From positions 95,020,177-95,084,176 of the forward strand of contig CM019827.1 of NCBI GenBank assembly GCA_009763385.1: a DNA stretch of 64,000 nt. The letters run 5' to 3'. The translations under genes and the position numbers were made by a program. The notes under the pieces were generated by a model, which was not told where the DNA came from, did not search any database, and saw only the letters and a list, made by a program, of their open reading frames with translations. This document shows, in pieces, positions 11,131-21,236 of the stretch. Origin of the DNA: Coix lacryma-jobi var. lacryma-jobi (taxonomy: Eukaryota > Streptophyta > Magnoliopsida > Poales > Poaceae). Position 1 is the stretch's first letter. Every line of letters begins with the position of its first letter.

Positions 11131-12721
11131 TTTTGCTGGCTGTCGCTTGAGCATTTCTTGGCTCTTCGCTTTGTGAGTTTGATGTGTGTTTTCCTTTTAG
11201 TTGGGGAAGCATTTTGCTTGTTGTATCTTAGTTGGTCTTCTCCGATACCCTTTTGTTTTGGGTTTTCCTTTTAGACTAGTTCTGCTTTGTCTTTGATAGA
11301 CTAGTTTTTGCATGCATTTCATCATGTACATTTGCATTTTAGAGCTTCATGTTAGTAATGAAAATGAGACTATGCTCTTTTTGGTATGCCCTGTTTATTC
11401 ATGATGATGCTTGTAGCTTAGGCTCTTTTTGATCACTTGATACATGTTATGAGCTAAGCTATTTTTGCAAATGGTGAACTTGACTAATCAATTATGAAAC
11501 TTTAATTTGTTCACCATTGAGAGTGGCAACTAGCATGGGTAGGATGTGTTGAGATCACTTGTGCTACTTTTTGTATGCTAGGTTGCTATGTCTCTTGCAC
11601 TGAGTCATTCACTTGCTTGGATTGTTCATATTTACATTGTGCTTAAAATTTGATCCAAGTATTAGTGAAATGAAAAGATCGAGATGGGATTGCATGTGTC
11701 AGCACATCACGGTATCGAGACTGTTTCTCATTGCACATTTGAGTTAAACTTGAGCCGTGTAGTGTAAGACCGAAACTGGTGCTTTAAGCTTCTGATTGCT
11801 TTTCTTGCATAGGCTTAGCCCGGTTGAAAAGTTAGGCAATGACCATGCTTTTCAACCTCTCGCAATCACATGCTTTTAATTTGAACTTGTGTTAATACCG
11901 CTGCAAATTCCGATAAAATTTGAAAATAACACAAGTCTATGCTTCACTCTATTGCATGATGATTGAACTTTGCTAGGGGTAGTTCACCTCATATACTTGA
12001 GTTAGCACTTGGTTGATTTCCTGTCTATCCATGCTAAGTGCTATTTTAGTGGTGAACTGCTTTTGAATGGCTTAAAACTGATCATATGCTTATTGTTCAT
12101 ATTTCATATTCATTTGATCAGTTTGAGCCTTTGCTAGCATTTGTATTGATTGCTACACCTTCAGGGCAGCACCTTTTGAGCATATTTTCATTCTGATTGC
12201 TATACACTTGAAGCTGTTGCATTGTATATTTCATGTTTTTTAGCTTAGTGTACATACCCCCAGCTCCGATACACTTTGCGGTCACTTTCAGTGCTTTTCA
12301 TAGCCTCCATATGCTTTTGGTTGATGACTTGTCTTATGGTTGTGTCAACTTTGTTTTGAGAAATGTCAAAACCCCTCAACATGATCCCTTTTGTCAAGTG
12401 GGAGAAGCTGTTTGCAAGGGGGAGCTTTAGTGTTGGCACAAAGGGGAGAGTCATGCATTTTGGGGAGAGCTTTGAGCTAGGGGGAGTTTAGTTCTCTTTT
12501 ATGTCCTCTTCACTTGGTATAGCTCTTTTATGTGTCTCAATTGGTATCCATCTTTTGGTATGGAATGCAATTGGTGTCATGAGCTTTGTTGCATAGCCTT
12601 GTATGTAGGCTTGCTTTCAGGGGGAGTCGCTTTTGTCTTGCTGCTTCTCCGCGTGCTCCGAGTGTTTGTGCTCCATTTAGTGTTGAGCCTCTCTTGTGGT
12701 TTTTCTCAGTCGGTATCGAGC
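11131..12721 (+). other. 3' spacer of A with multiple polypurine tracts
   Basis: This is non-coding DNA homologous to the spacers of B3 and H. From 12404 to 12490 several G-rich purine runs follow closely (GTGGGAGAAG, AAGGGGGAGC, AAAGGGGAGAG, TAGGGGGAG), with another at 12618. Multiplied polypurine tracts upstream of the 3' LTR are a reported Sirevirus feature. I see no env-like ORF. Confidence 0.6.
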
Positions 12722-13131
12722 CTGCTAGTCGTGTTGAGCCGTTTTTGCCTCTGTCTAGAGGGACTAGCAGTTTTTGCTTGGTATTTTCGATTGGTATGAA
12801 CCCTTCAGCTAGTTGCGTCGAGCCTATGTGCCTCTGTCTTGACGAACTAGCTGTTTTCACCAATTCTTGGCTGTCTGTGATAGTTTTGCGCTCTTATGCG
12901 TTGTTTCAGCCTCAGTTGATGTTGAGCCTTGAGCTAGTGGTGTTGAGCCATTTTCTGCCTTTCTTGAGGGCTAGCTCATTTTTGACTTGGTTGCGTCGAG
13001 CCGTTGCCCCATGTCTTTGGGAACCAAGTCTTTTGCTCTATGTGATCGAGTTTTGCTCATTGTTGAGTTAATGCTCTGATCCCTTGCTTGGTTGTGTTGT
13101 TGAGCCGTTGCCCATGTCTTTGGGGACCAAG
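12722..13131 (+). other. Stem-loop array of A (five hairpins)
   Basis: Five hairpins have outer stems CTGCTAGTC/GACTAGCAG (12722-12770), CAGCTAGTT/AACTAGCTG (12806-12853), GAGCTAG/CTAGCTC (12931-12977), GACTTGGTT/AACCAAGTC (12984-13030) and CTTGGTT/GACCAAG (13087-13131). An inner stem, CCTC/GAGG or CCCA/TGGG, closes a TGTCTT-like loop. GTTGAGCC is constant on the 5' side. The paired changes indicate selection on structure. Confidence 0.75.
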
Positions 13132-13609
13132 TTATGTCTCATGACAAGTGATTTTGTTCTTTGCCCTCCGATGGCTTTTGATCATTTGAATGAGATTTTC
13201 GGTTATGGTATCTCAAACCATCTCTTGTGCCTAGTTTTTGTCAATTCAATCATCAAGGGAGAAAGAGAAAGAGAAAGAAAAAGAAAAAGGTGGAGAAATT
13301 GACCCAAAACCAAGTGGATAAGTACCTTGGTCTCTCTTTGTGATGATTGTTTAACAATTTATTTGAGATTGGTTTTCGAGTACTTTTTGGGATTTCATGG
13401 AACTCTTGTTTATCTTGACTCTTCGGTTGTGTGGAGGCTTTGCCCGATTTTCCTGTTTCTGTCGGGACCGAGAGCTTTTATTTGGAGTTTCATGATCCTT
13501 CCTCATCTCAAGTAGCCTTGTGTTTGCCATTGCTTGGCTTTTGGGCACTTGAATGAGGCTTGCCTTCAAACCCTTCCTTTGTGGTTTATTTTTAGTCAAT
13601 GCATTCATC

Positions 13610-13620
13610 AAGGGGGAGAT
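13610..13620 (+). other. Polypurine tract of A
   Basis: AAGGGGGAGAT directly precedes the 3' LTR at 13621. It is the standard plus-strand primer site, and the same sequence serves B3 and, inverted, B2 and D. Confidence 0.9.
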
Positions 13621-14232
13621 TGAGAACATATATGATGAATGATTGACTTTGATGAGGAAGGTTTGAGGCTTTTCCCGGTGAGTCATTATCTCACTATGCG
13701 CTTAATGTGTATGACTAACCGGTGGTGTGAGTTGTGTGGTTTTCTGTTGGTGTGCGTGTGCGACATGTGTCTCTTGGCTGTGTTGATGTGCAGGTGTGGA
13801 GCTCGGATACAGTGGTCATGGCGAGGTGAAGGTCAAGTAGAGACGTGTCGTGCCGATAGATCGGGAGCAGTGAAGGATTGGCGTGCCGTGCGGCGGACGT
13901 GCCATGCCGATGTACTCAGAGCGGTGAAGGGCGGACGTGAGGCTTGGACCGACGGACCAGAGGCCAGAGGACCAGCTGTGGTAGCTGGCACGTGGCATCG
14001 GCAAGCAAGAGCACATGGGGATGTGCGGTGCATCGGCCGAGTCGGGAGGAAGGCGCTGGAGTCATGACACTTGGCGGGTGGTCGAACACGGGCTTGCGTG
14101 CGGCGCAAGTGCCGTCGGCCAAGTCAAGAAGGAAGGCGAAGGCGTTGTGCCCGACGTGGAGGCTGGACATGCATCGGCATCGGTGCCGGTGGTCGGGGTG
14201 TGCGAACCACATCCCATCTTCGGTGCAGGTTC

Positions 14233-14435
14233 GGTAGCTGAGCCTCAAAAAGCTACCATCGACGGTTCCGAGTTTGGGCCTCAAAACTCGGGGTGGCCGG
14301 TTTCCGAGTTTGGGCCTCAAAACTCGGGGTGGACGGTTTCCAGGTTTGGGCCTCAAAACCTAGGCGTGCGGGTTTCTGAGTTTGGGCCTCAAAACTCGGG
14401 GTGGACTGTTTCCTGGTATGGGCCTCAAAACTGGG
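14233..14435 (+). promoter_or_regulatory. U3 inverted-repeat array of A, 3' LTR, 36-bp phase
   Basis: TGGGCC occurs at 14275, 14311, 14347, 14383 and 14419, exactly 36 bp apart. Around it the arms are CGAGTTT, CCGAGTTT, CCAGGTTT, CTGAGTTT and CCTGGTAT, mostly with matching right arms. A GGTAGCT/AGCTACC repeat starts the array. This is among the clearest examples in the window. Confidence 0.75.
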
Positions 14436-15297
14436 GGTTGGTCCAAAAGGACGGTCGATTCGTGGCGGCACCGAGAGGCTTGCGTTGCGGCGAAGCTATC
14501 GGTGAGAAGGCGCGGCGGTCGACGGTGACGGCACGTGGCGGCATCAGGGAGGTCGCGTCGAGGCGAAGTTACCGGATGTGCGGGCGTGGCCGTCGGATCG
14601 AAACTGTCAAGTCTGGACGGTTTTACCCCTGGGGGGTATTTGGGTTGAGTGCTTAAATGTGAGGGCGTTTTGTTCTTCGGACGTGCGCCTATATATATGA
14701 AGCGGGGGGCTAGGGCAGCCGCATCCTTGGGAATTCTTGGTGGTGTCTCTCTCATTTTGTTCCTGTGAGAGTAGGCTAGGGTTAGGGAGAGTTGGCTCTT
14801 GTTCTTGAGCTCTTTGCCATCCAAGCTTTGTGTTGTTAGGATTGTCTTGTAGCCCGACACCAAGTGATTAATCAATCAAACATTCCTCTGAATCCAAGGA
14901 TCAAATTCGTGGTTGAATTCGTGTTTTGAATTGTTCTTCGCGTTCTTCTTTTCTCCACGATTTTCCCCTCTCCCGATCTCCCTCTACGCTGCGTCTTTTG
15001 CAATTCCATTTGAATCAACTTGTTCTTTGAAGTGAGGAGAACATTTCCACCGAAGGAATTCATCCCTACCCTCACGAACATGTAGATCAGGCTGAAATCA
15101 TTTTCGTTTCCGTTCTTCCCCTTTTCTAGTGTTCTTCGGATTTCTCATGGATTAGTTGGGTTGAAGCGATGATATCCTAGGATTAGCTTCCCAACACATA
15201 GAAGAACACTTGGGAGAAGTTGGTTGCAGCCCCATTCGATTGGTGAAGATCCAATCGATTTTGGTTTTGTCCCGTGAGGATTTTGGGGTCTCTGGTC

Positions 15298-15645
15298 AAT
15301 GGCGGACTGTCCGGCCCCCCAGTGGCGGACTGTCCGGCCATCGGGTTCGGCCAGACCAGAACAGCGCAGTGCGCACTGCTCACGGTCACTTTGACCGGCG
15401 GACAGTCCACCGTTAGTAGGAGCGGACAGTCCGCGAGTCGAGCAGTGTGAGGCCAGCAGCGTTGCTGTCTCAGCAACATGGCCGGCCGACAGTCCGCAGT
15501 GTTAATCGCGGACAGTCCGCGAGTCGCACAGGAGCGTCCAGCGGCACTGCCTTTTTGTTCTTTGTCCGGCGGACAGTCCGGCCCCCTAGCGGCGGACAGT
15601 CCGGCCCACACCGGACAGTCCGGGAGCCTGACGGCGGACTGTTCG
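15298..15645 (+). repeat. CpG palindrome cluster of A, 3' LTR
   Basis: The same CGGACAGTCCG units occur in the same order as at 7165-7520. CpG sites are well kept, again consistent with a young element. Confidence 0.8.
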
Positions 15646-16610
15646 GGAATCTGTAGCTTGTGCAGTTTTAGAGCGTTGGCCCTCCCGGCTTTTCCGGTCC
15701 GTTTCCGGACTTCTCGTTTGCTCCTAGAGTTCACCTAGGAACCTCTCTACATATCTTTGCTACGTGTTAGCATCGGTATTTGGAGGAATCCCAACGTAGC
15801 CCTCTATCTTCGTTTGGGAGTGGTCTTTTAGGCACGAACTTGACTGGGGTTTTGAGAGTTTTGATTTGCTCTCTTGTGTGGTGCCTCGCTGTGATCCAAT
15901 GGATCATCCACCCTCCTTCCGAGGGTCATGGGCACCACGTTTGAGTCCGAAGCTTTCGAGGTTGATTTTATTGGGACAGAGGCCATAATTTCGAGAAGAA
16001 ATTTTAGGCTCCCATTCACCCCCCTCTGGTCGCCTTGCTATAGCATTTTCGGTCCTTCAATGTCAACCAAAACGAAAGGGACTTCGATCAAACTCCTCCC
16101 AGATGTTCCTCTACGTATTGGGGTGCTAATCCTAAGAAATCATCGCACCAAACCAAGTCAATCACGAGAAATCTGAGGATCACCGGAAAAAGGAAGAAGA
16201 AGAACGAACGAACGTGAAATCAGCCCGATCTATGTCGTTAAGAGGTTAGGGAAGAATTCCTTCGGTGAAAAGAAAGAGTTCACGACATAGAATAAACTGA
16301 TTCAAGTGGAATCAAAAATCATCTCTCAAAGAGGGAGAACGAGGTAAATCTTTAGGAGATGTAATACTGAAACGCGAAGAACAAGAACACAAAACACGAA
16401 TCGATTCAATTCCAGCTGAAACTCCTCCACACGAGGAGACGATGAGATTATGGTCTTGTTTTCTCAAAAGATCCAAATACATAGAGGTATGATTCTCGTC
16501 TCTGCGGATCACAGGAAGCAAGGTATGATTAGAACCTAAGCGAGGGCTAAAGAGAGAGAGCTCAGGAAACAAATGTTGCCAGGATAGAGAGAGAGGAGGG
16601 GTGCCTCTCT

Positions 16611-16618
16611 TATTTATA
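16611..16618 (-). promoter_or_regulatory. TATA box of the B2 3' LTR
   Basis: The complement reads TATAAATA, the counterpart of the boxes in B1 and B3. Confidence 0.65.
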
Positions 16619-16877
16619 GATCCTAAAACAATAATCCCCTTCTACCCCTAGATACAAGAGCGAAGCGGCCACCCTAGGTTATCCCGATCCAACAATGCTG
16701 GTAGTTGATCCGACGGCCACGGGCCTTCCTCATCCTTAGCTTCGCCTCGACGCAAGCCTCAGGATGCCGCCACGTGTCATCCTATCGACCGCCTCGCCTT
16801 CCTCGTGGATAGCTTCGCCGCCGCGCCAGCCTCTCCACGCCGCCACGCGTCGACCGTCCTTTTTTTGGACCTCCCCC

Positions 16878-17120
16878 CTCGGTTTTGAGGCTGAAACCGG
16901 GAAACCTGGGCCTTCCCCTGGTTTTGAGGCTGAAACCGGGAAACCTGTCCTCCGGCTGAGTTTTGTGGCCCAAACTCAGAAACCCTGAGCCCAGGTTTTG
17001 AGGCCCAAACTAGAAACCGTCCTCGCCGAGTTTTGAGGCCCAAACTCGGAAACCGGCCACCCCGAGTTTTGAGGCCCAAACTCAGAAACCGTCGAGGGTA
17101 GTTTTTTAGGCTCAACTACC
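16878..17120 (-). promoter_or_regulatory. U3 inverted-repeat array of B2
   Basis: On the minus strand the order is GGTAGTT/AACTACC-like, CTGAGTTT, CCGAGTTT, TAGTTT/AAACCTGG (decayed), CTGAGTTT/AAACTCAG and two CCCGGTTT/AAACCGGG-like units. It matches the order in B1 and B3. Confidence 0.6.
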
Positions 17121-17525
17121 AAACCCGCGCCGTAGACGGGATGTGGTTCGCACACACCGAGTTCCAGCACCGATGCCGGAGCATGTCCAGCCTCCACGGC
17201 GGGCACAGTGCATTCGTGCGGATACATGGGTGTATGCCGAGTCTCTGAGTGATGAGTGATTGTCAACTGGGATGATGCGCATGTTCTTTGGCTAGTGTTG
17301 TCCAGGTGTCGAGCACGGATACAGTGATCAAAGGCAAGGTCAAGGTCAAGTAGAGACGTGCCGTGCCGATGAACCGAGAGTGGCGAAGGGCGGACGTGAG
17401 GCTTGGACCGAGGGACTGGTGTTCTGAGGATCAGCTGTGGTGGCTGACAGCCTGGGACATCGATGAGCGAAGACTTGCGGGTGGACGGGGTGCACGGGCG
17501 GTGCATCTCTTCTATGGCTCGGTTT

Positions 17526-17795
17526 GGTGGATGAGCCACAGAAAAACCACCAAGTGGACGGTTTCCAGGTTTGGGCCTCAAAACCTGGGCGCTGATGGTT
17601 TTCGAGTTTGGGCCACAAAACTCGGGCTGAGGACGGTTTCCAGGATTGGGTCTCAAAACATGGGCGCTGGCGAGTTTCCTGGTTTCGGCCTCAAAACCCG
17701 GGGATGGACTTGGAGGCTGGTTTCCCAGTTTGGGCCTCAAAACCGGGGGTGGACGTAAAGGCCTGGTTTCCCGGTTTTGGCCACAAAACCGGGGG
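17526..17795 (+). promoter_or_regulatory. U3 inverted-repeat array of C2
   Basis: Units such as CCAGGTTT/AAACCTGG, CGAGTTT/AAACTCG, CCCAGTTT/AAACCGGG and CCCGGTTT/AAACCGGG surround GGGCCTCA-like spacers. Confidence 0.6.
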
Positions 17796-18551
17796 TGCAA
17801 AGCGAGAGGGCGGCACGTGGCGGCAATCGGGAGGTTGCGTCGAGGCAACGCTATGAGTTGTGCGGGCGTGGCCGTCGGATCACCACGTACCTTGAGTTGG
17901 TCCTGAATAACCCTAGGGTTTAGCTGGTTCGCTCTCTAAGTAGTGACGGGTAGAGTAGGAATTAGAATTAGAATAAGTAGCGGGAGACACCCTCCTCCCA
18001 TTCCATCTCAGTCATTTGCTATTTTGCCTTCTTGGTTTTCCTGCTCTCCCTCTCCCTGCTGCTGTAGCGAACTGAGATCCACAGAGAAGAGAACCATACC
18101 TCTGTGCCCGTGAGATTTTGAGGAAGTGAGACCGTAATCTCACTTTAGCGTGTGGTAGCCACAGTTGCAAATTTGGGACTATAATTCGTGTTTTGATTGT
18201 GTTCTTCGCGGACTACTTTTCTTCACGTTTTTCCCGTTGATCGATCTCTCTACTCGGTGCATCTCTTGCAATTCCATTTGAATAGAGTTGTTCTAGATCG
18301 TGAGGCACTTCTTTCACCGAAGGAATTTACCTCTAACCTCACGAGCTGTAGATCGATCGATTTTCGTTTTGGGTCAAGTTTTTCTCCCTTCCCCCGAATT
18401 TCTTCGATTCATCGATTTGGAGATAGGTTCGAGCCATGATCTCTTAGAGATAGCTCACTATCCTTCTTGTGACTCCTCTCACCAAGTTTGATCCTTAGGG
18501 GATTTGTTTTGGGTGAGATCGAGTCAAATCGATGGAAGAACGGGGCTAACA

Positions 18552-18840
18552 CGGGGTGACCGAACGCATGCATCTCGGCGACCGGACGCGGTCACAGTGT
18601 GTCCGGTCGTTGAAATCACACGCAGATTTTCCAAAGTTGACCGGACGCTCCTTCTGTTGTGTGACTGGACTCAACACTTGCACTATTCACCGTTTTGTCA
18701 CTCTCTGACCGGACGCTCTGCTTGTGACGGGATGCATCATTCATCGTGAGTCCGGTCGTTTACAGAGAGCTCCCAAACTGTGTCGGCGTGACCGGACGCA
18801 TCCGTTGGGTATTGACCGGACGCAGGGTGAGTCCGATCAG
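18552..18840 (+). repeat. CpG motif cluster of C2 (GACCGGACGC type)
   Basis: At least eight copies of GACCGGACGC or GAGTCCGGTC-like sequence are present. The C3 LTR has the same type; C1 has CATCGGACGC instead. Confidence 0.65.
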
Positions 18841-19462
18841 TCCAGTTTTGCGCTGTTTCGTTCGCAGCTCGCTCGACCATTGTCGGTTTTGATTTCTGGC
18901 TTTTACGTTGGGCTTCTAGAGTCGTGAAGTGTCCTGCTGTGCTTCTTGGAAGCATCCACCCTATCTCTAGGGTCGTGGATACTTACGCGCTCTAGGGTTT
19001 GCTCTTGGGGTTGATTTTGGGACAAGTGGTGACAAGTTTCCGAAAGGAAAATTTGAAGCTCCCATTCACCCCCCCCTCTAGTCGCTTTCTGGTAGCACTT
19101 TCGGTCCTTCAATTCGCCATCCTTCTCGGCCTCCCGCCAAGTGTCACGACGCCATCACCTTTCTCCCGACTCGGCCGATGCACCGCACATCCCCATGTGC
19201 TCTTGCTTGCCGATGCCACGTGCCAGCTACCACAGCTGGTCCTCAGGTCTCCCGGTCCGTCTGTCAAGCCTCACATCTGCCCTTCACCGCTCCCGGTCCA
19301 TCGGCACGACACATCTCTACTTGACCTTCACATCACCTTCGACCACTGTCTCCGAGCTCCGCACCTGCACACCAACACAGCCAAGAGACATGTTGCCCGT
19401 TGACCGTTCACTCATCACTCAGGAAGGGAACCACAAGGGCACATATCAACCTTGTGTTCGCA

Positions 19463-19475
19463 ATCTCCCCCTTGA
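19463..19475 (-). other. Polypurine tract of B2
   Basis: The plus strand reads ATCTCCCCCTTGA; the complement is the AAGGGGGAGAT tract that abuts the 3' LTR. Confidence 0.85.
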
Positions 19476-19608
19476 TGAGTGCATCGTCAACTCATAGTAA
19501 CCGTAATCAAAATAAAAAGAAAGCAGAAGTAGATAGAAGGAGAAAACTTACATGAAACGTCCGAAAGCCGAAAGAAAGGCCGAAGAAGAACAAAACGAGA
19601 TAAGCAGA

Positions 19609-19984
19609 GCTTGGTCCGCAAAGACATAGGCAACGGTTCGACACAACCAGGCAAAAGATCGGAGCAACAACTCATCAAAGAGCAAAACTCGATCACAACG
19701 GAGCGAAAAACTTGGTTCCCAAAGACATGGGCAACGACTCGACGCAACCAAGTCAAGATCAAGCTAGTCCTCAAGAGGAGGCAGAAAGGGCTCAACACCA
19801 CTAGCTAAAAGCTCGATAACAAATGAAGACTACATAAAGACAACTACTTCTAGTCCCTCAAGATAGAGGCACAGAGGCTCAACACAACTAGCAGTAAGCT
19901 CGATACCAATCAAGAAGCACCAAATCATGGTGAAAACAGCTAGTCCCTCAAGGCAGAGGCACAGAGGCTCGACACAACTAGCTG
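19609..19984 (-). other. Stem-loop array of B2
   Basis: Read on the minus strand, hairpins of the same kind as in A and B3 follow each other. The stems pair CAGCTAG with CTAGCTG (near 19938-19984), AGCTAGT with ACTAGCT (near 19764-19807) and ACTTGGTT with AACCAAGT (near 19710-19753). Inner CCTC/GAGG or CCCA/TGGG stems are kept. Confidence 0.65.
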
Positions 19985-21236
19985 AAAAGATCGATATCAA
20001 AAGAACAACGACTCAGAGCAAGGCAGAGAAAGCTCCCCTCACTCAAAGAACTCCCCCTTTGCAAGTGAAGCATAATATGCAAATTGTCACCACATCAAGA
20101 CACATTCCACCTCGAAACCTCCACCTTGGAAAAAATCTCCCCCTTGGGGGCAATTTGCAATCAAAAGAGAAGAGCTCAATTAAGCAAAACGGAGCTAGGC
20201 CGTGCCTATCGGAGTCAAGCGAGTGCACATGAATCAGAAATGCATGTTAGCAGCTTCAGGTATATACTCGATAGAGTGAAAGAATGTTCTAAAGAGTGCT
20301 GATCCGACTACACAGCACTAAGCAAAAGTGCTAGCAAAGGCTCAAACTGATCACCAAATACAAGATATGAAAGCAGAAGCCAAGTGAGCAGTTTTAAGCC
20401 GTTCAGAAAGTAGTTTCACCGTCAAAATAGCACTGAAGATGTATAGACAGGAAGTCAAACAAGTGCTAAACATGTATACAAGGTGAACTACCCCTAGCAA
20501 AGTTCAATCATCATGCTATAGAGTGAAGCATAGACTTGTGTTTTAGATTTTATCAGAGAAATTTGCAGCGGTTATTAACACAAGTTTAAATTCAGCATGT
20601 GATTGCGAGAGGTTGAAAACTTGTCATTGCCTAACTTTTCAACCGTGCTAAGTCTATGCTTATGCAATCAGAAGCTTAAAGCATCGGTTTCGGTCTTACA
20701 CTACACGGCTCATGTTTAACTCAATGTGCAATGAGAAACAGTCTCGATACCGTGATATGCTGACAAGCAATCCCATCTCGATCTTTTCAATTCACTAAAA
20801 ACTTGGTTCATTTTAAGCAGAATATGACCAATCCAAGCAAGTGAATGATTCAGAACTAGAGACATAGCAACCTAGCATATATGTATAGCATAAGAAACCT
20901 CAACACATTCTACACATGCTAGTTGACAATCTCAATGGTGAACATGTATTAAGTTTTAAGTTTATTTAGCATGTTCATCATTCTGAAAGATAGCTTAGCT
21001 CACAATATGTATCAGTGATCAAAGAGAGCCTAAGCTATAGACATCATCATATATAATCGAAGCATACACTAATCAGAGCATAAATTTATTATAAGGAATA
21101 TAGACATGAAGCTCGAAAATGCAAGATGTATACATGATGAAATGCATGCAGAAAACAGAATCAGAGTAAAACAAAACTAAATAGACTCAAGACCCAAAAC
21201 AAAAAGGTTAGTCTATGATACATTAAACAAAATGCT
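19985..21236 (-). other. 3' spacer of B2
   Basis: This is non-coding DNA homologous to the B3 spacer at 39890-41110. It contains a purine tract (CCCCCTTGGGGGCAA near 20140) and the conserved 'cctcgcaatcaca' block (inverted near 20600). I see no env-like ORF. Confidence 0.6.

Larger units (their letters stand above)
5516..16059 (+). mobile_element. Non-autonomous Sirevirus A
   Basis: LTRs at 5516-7931 and 13621-16059 are nearly identical and are flanked by the perfect duplication ATGTC (5511-5515 and 16060-16064). The interior has a primer-binding site, a Gag region, a short pol remnant, a 3' spacer, a stem-loop array and a polypurine tract. Protease, integrase and most reverse transcriptase are absent. 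I infer a young internally deleted element that would need proteins from a relative. It sits inside the 3' LTR of B2. Confidence 0.92.
13621..16059 (+). repeat. 3' LTR of A
   Basis: The LTR is 2439 bp and nearly identical to the 5' LTR, differing mainly by single-base changes and small indels, which indicates a fairly recent insertion. It has a TATA box at 14690-14698 and a palindrome cluster at 15298-15645. The duplication ATGTC follows at 16060. Confidence 0.92.
17217..19111 (+). repeat. Solo LTR C2 (family C Sirevirus)
   Basis: A complete 1895-bp LTR has perfect flanking duplications ATTCG (17212-17216 and 19112-19116). The B2 LTR continues on both sides. It has no internal region. It has a U3 array (17526-17795) and a palindrome cluster of a third type, GACCGGACGC (18552-18840). 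Confidence 0.92.
4957..19462 (-). repeat. 3' LTR of B2, split by A and C2
   Basis: On the minus strand the LTR starts TGCGAACACAAGG at 19462 and ends at 4957. The pieces are 19117-19462, 16065-17216 and 4957-5515. They sum to about 2057 bp once A and C2 are removed, equal to other family B LTRs. A polypurine tract adjoins the 19462 end, which identifies it as the 3' LTR. Its palindrome cluster (5180-5470) is of the CGGACAGTCCG type. Confidence 0.85.

Noticed and set aside
10132..11274. A membrane protein in A, from hydrophobic ORFs
   Set aside because: The hydrophobic residues come from T-rich non-coding DNA, and part of the longer ORF is the pol linker and RNase H remnant running out of frame.
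14233..14435. A CRISPR-like array, because of the exact 36-bp spacing
   Set aside because: The supposed repeats and spacers are both similar between units, no cas genes are present, and the context is a plant LTR.
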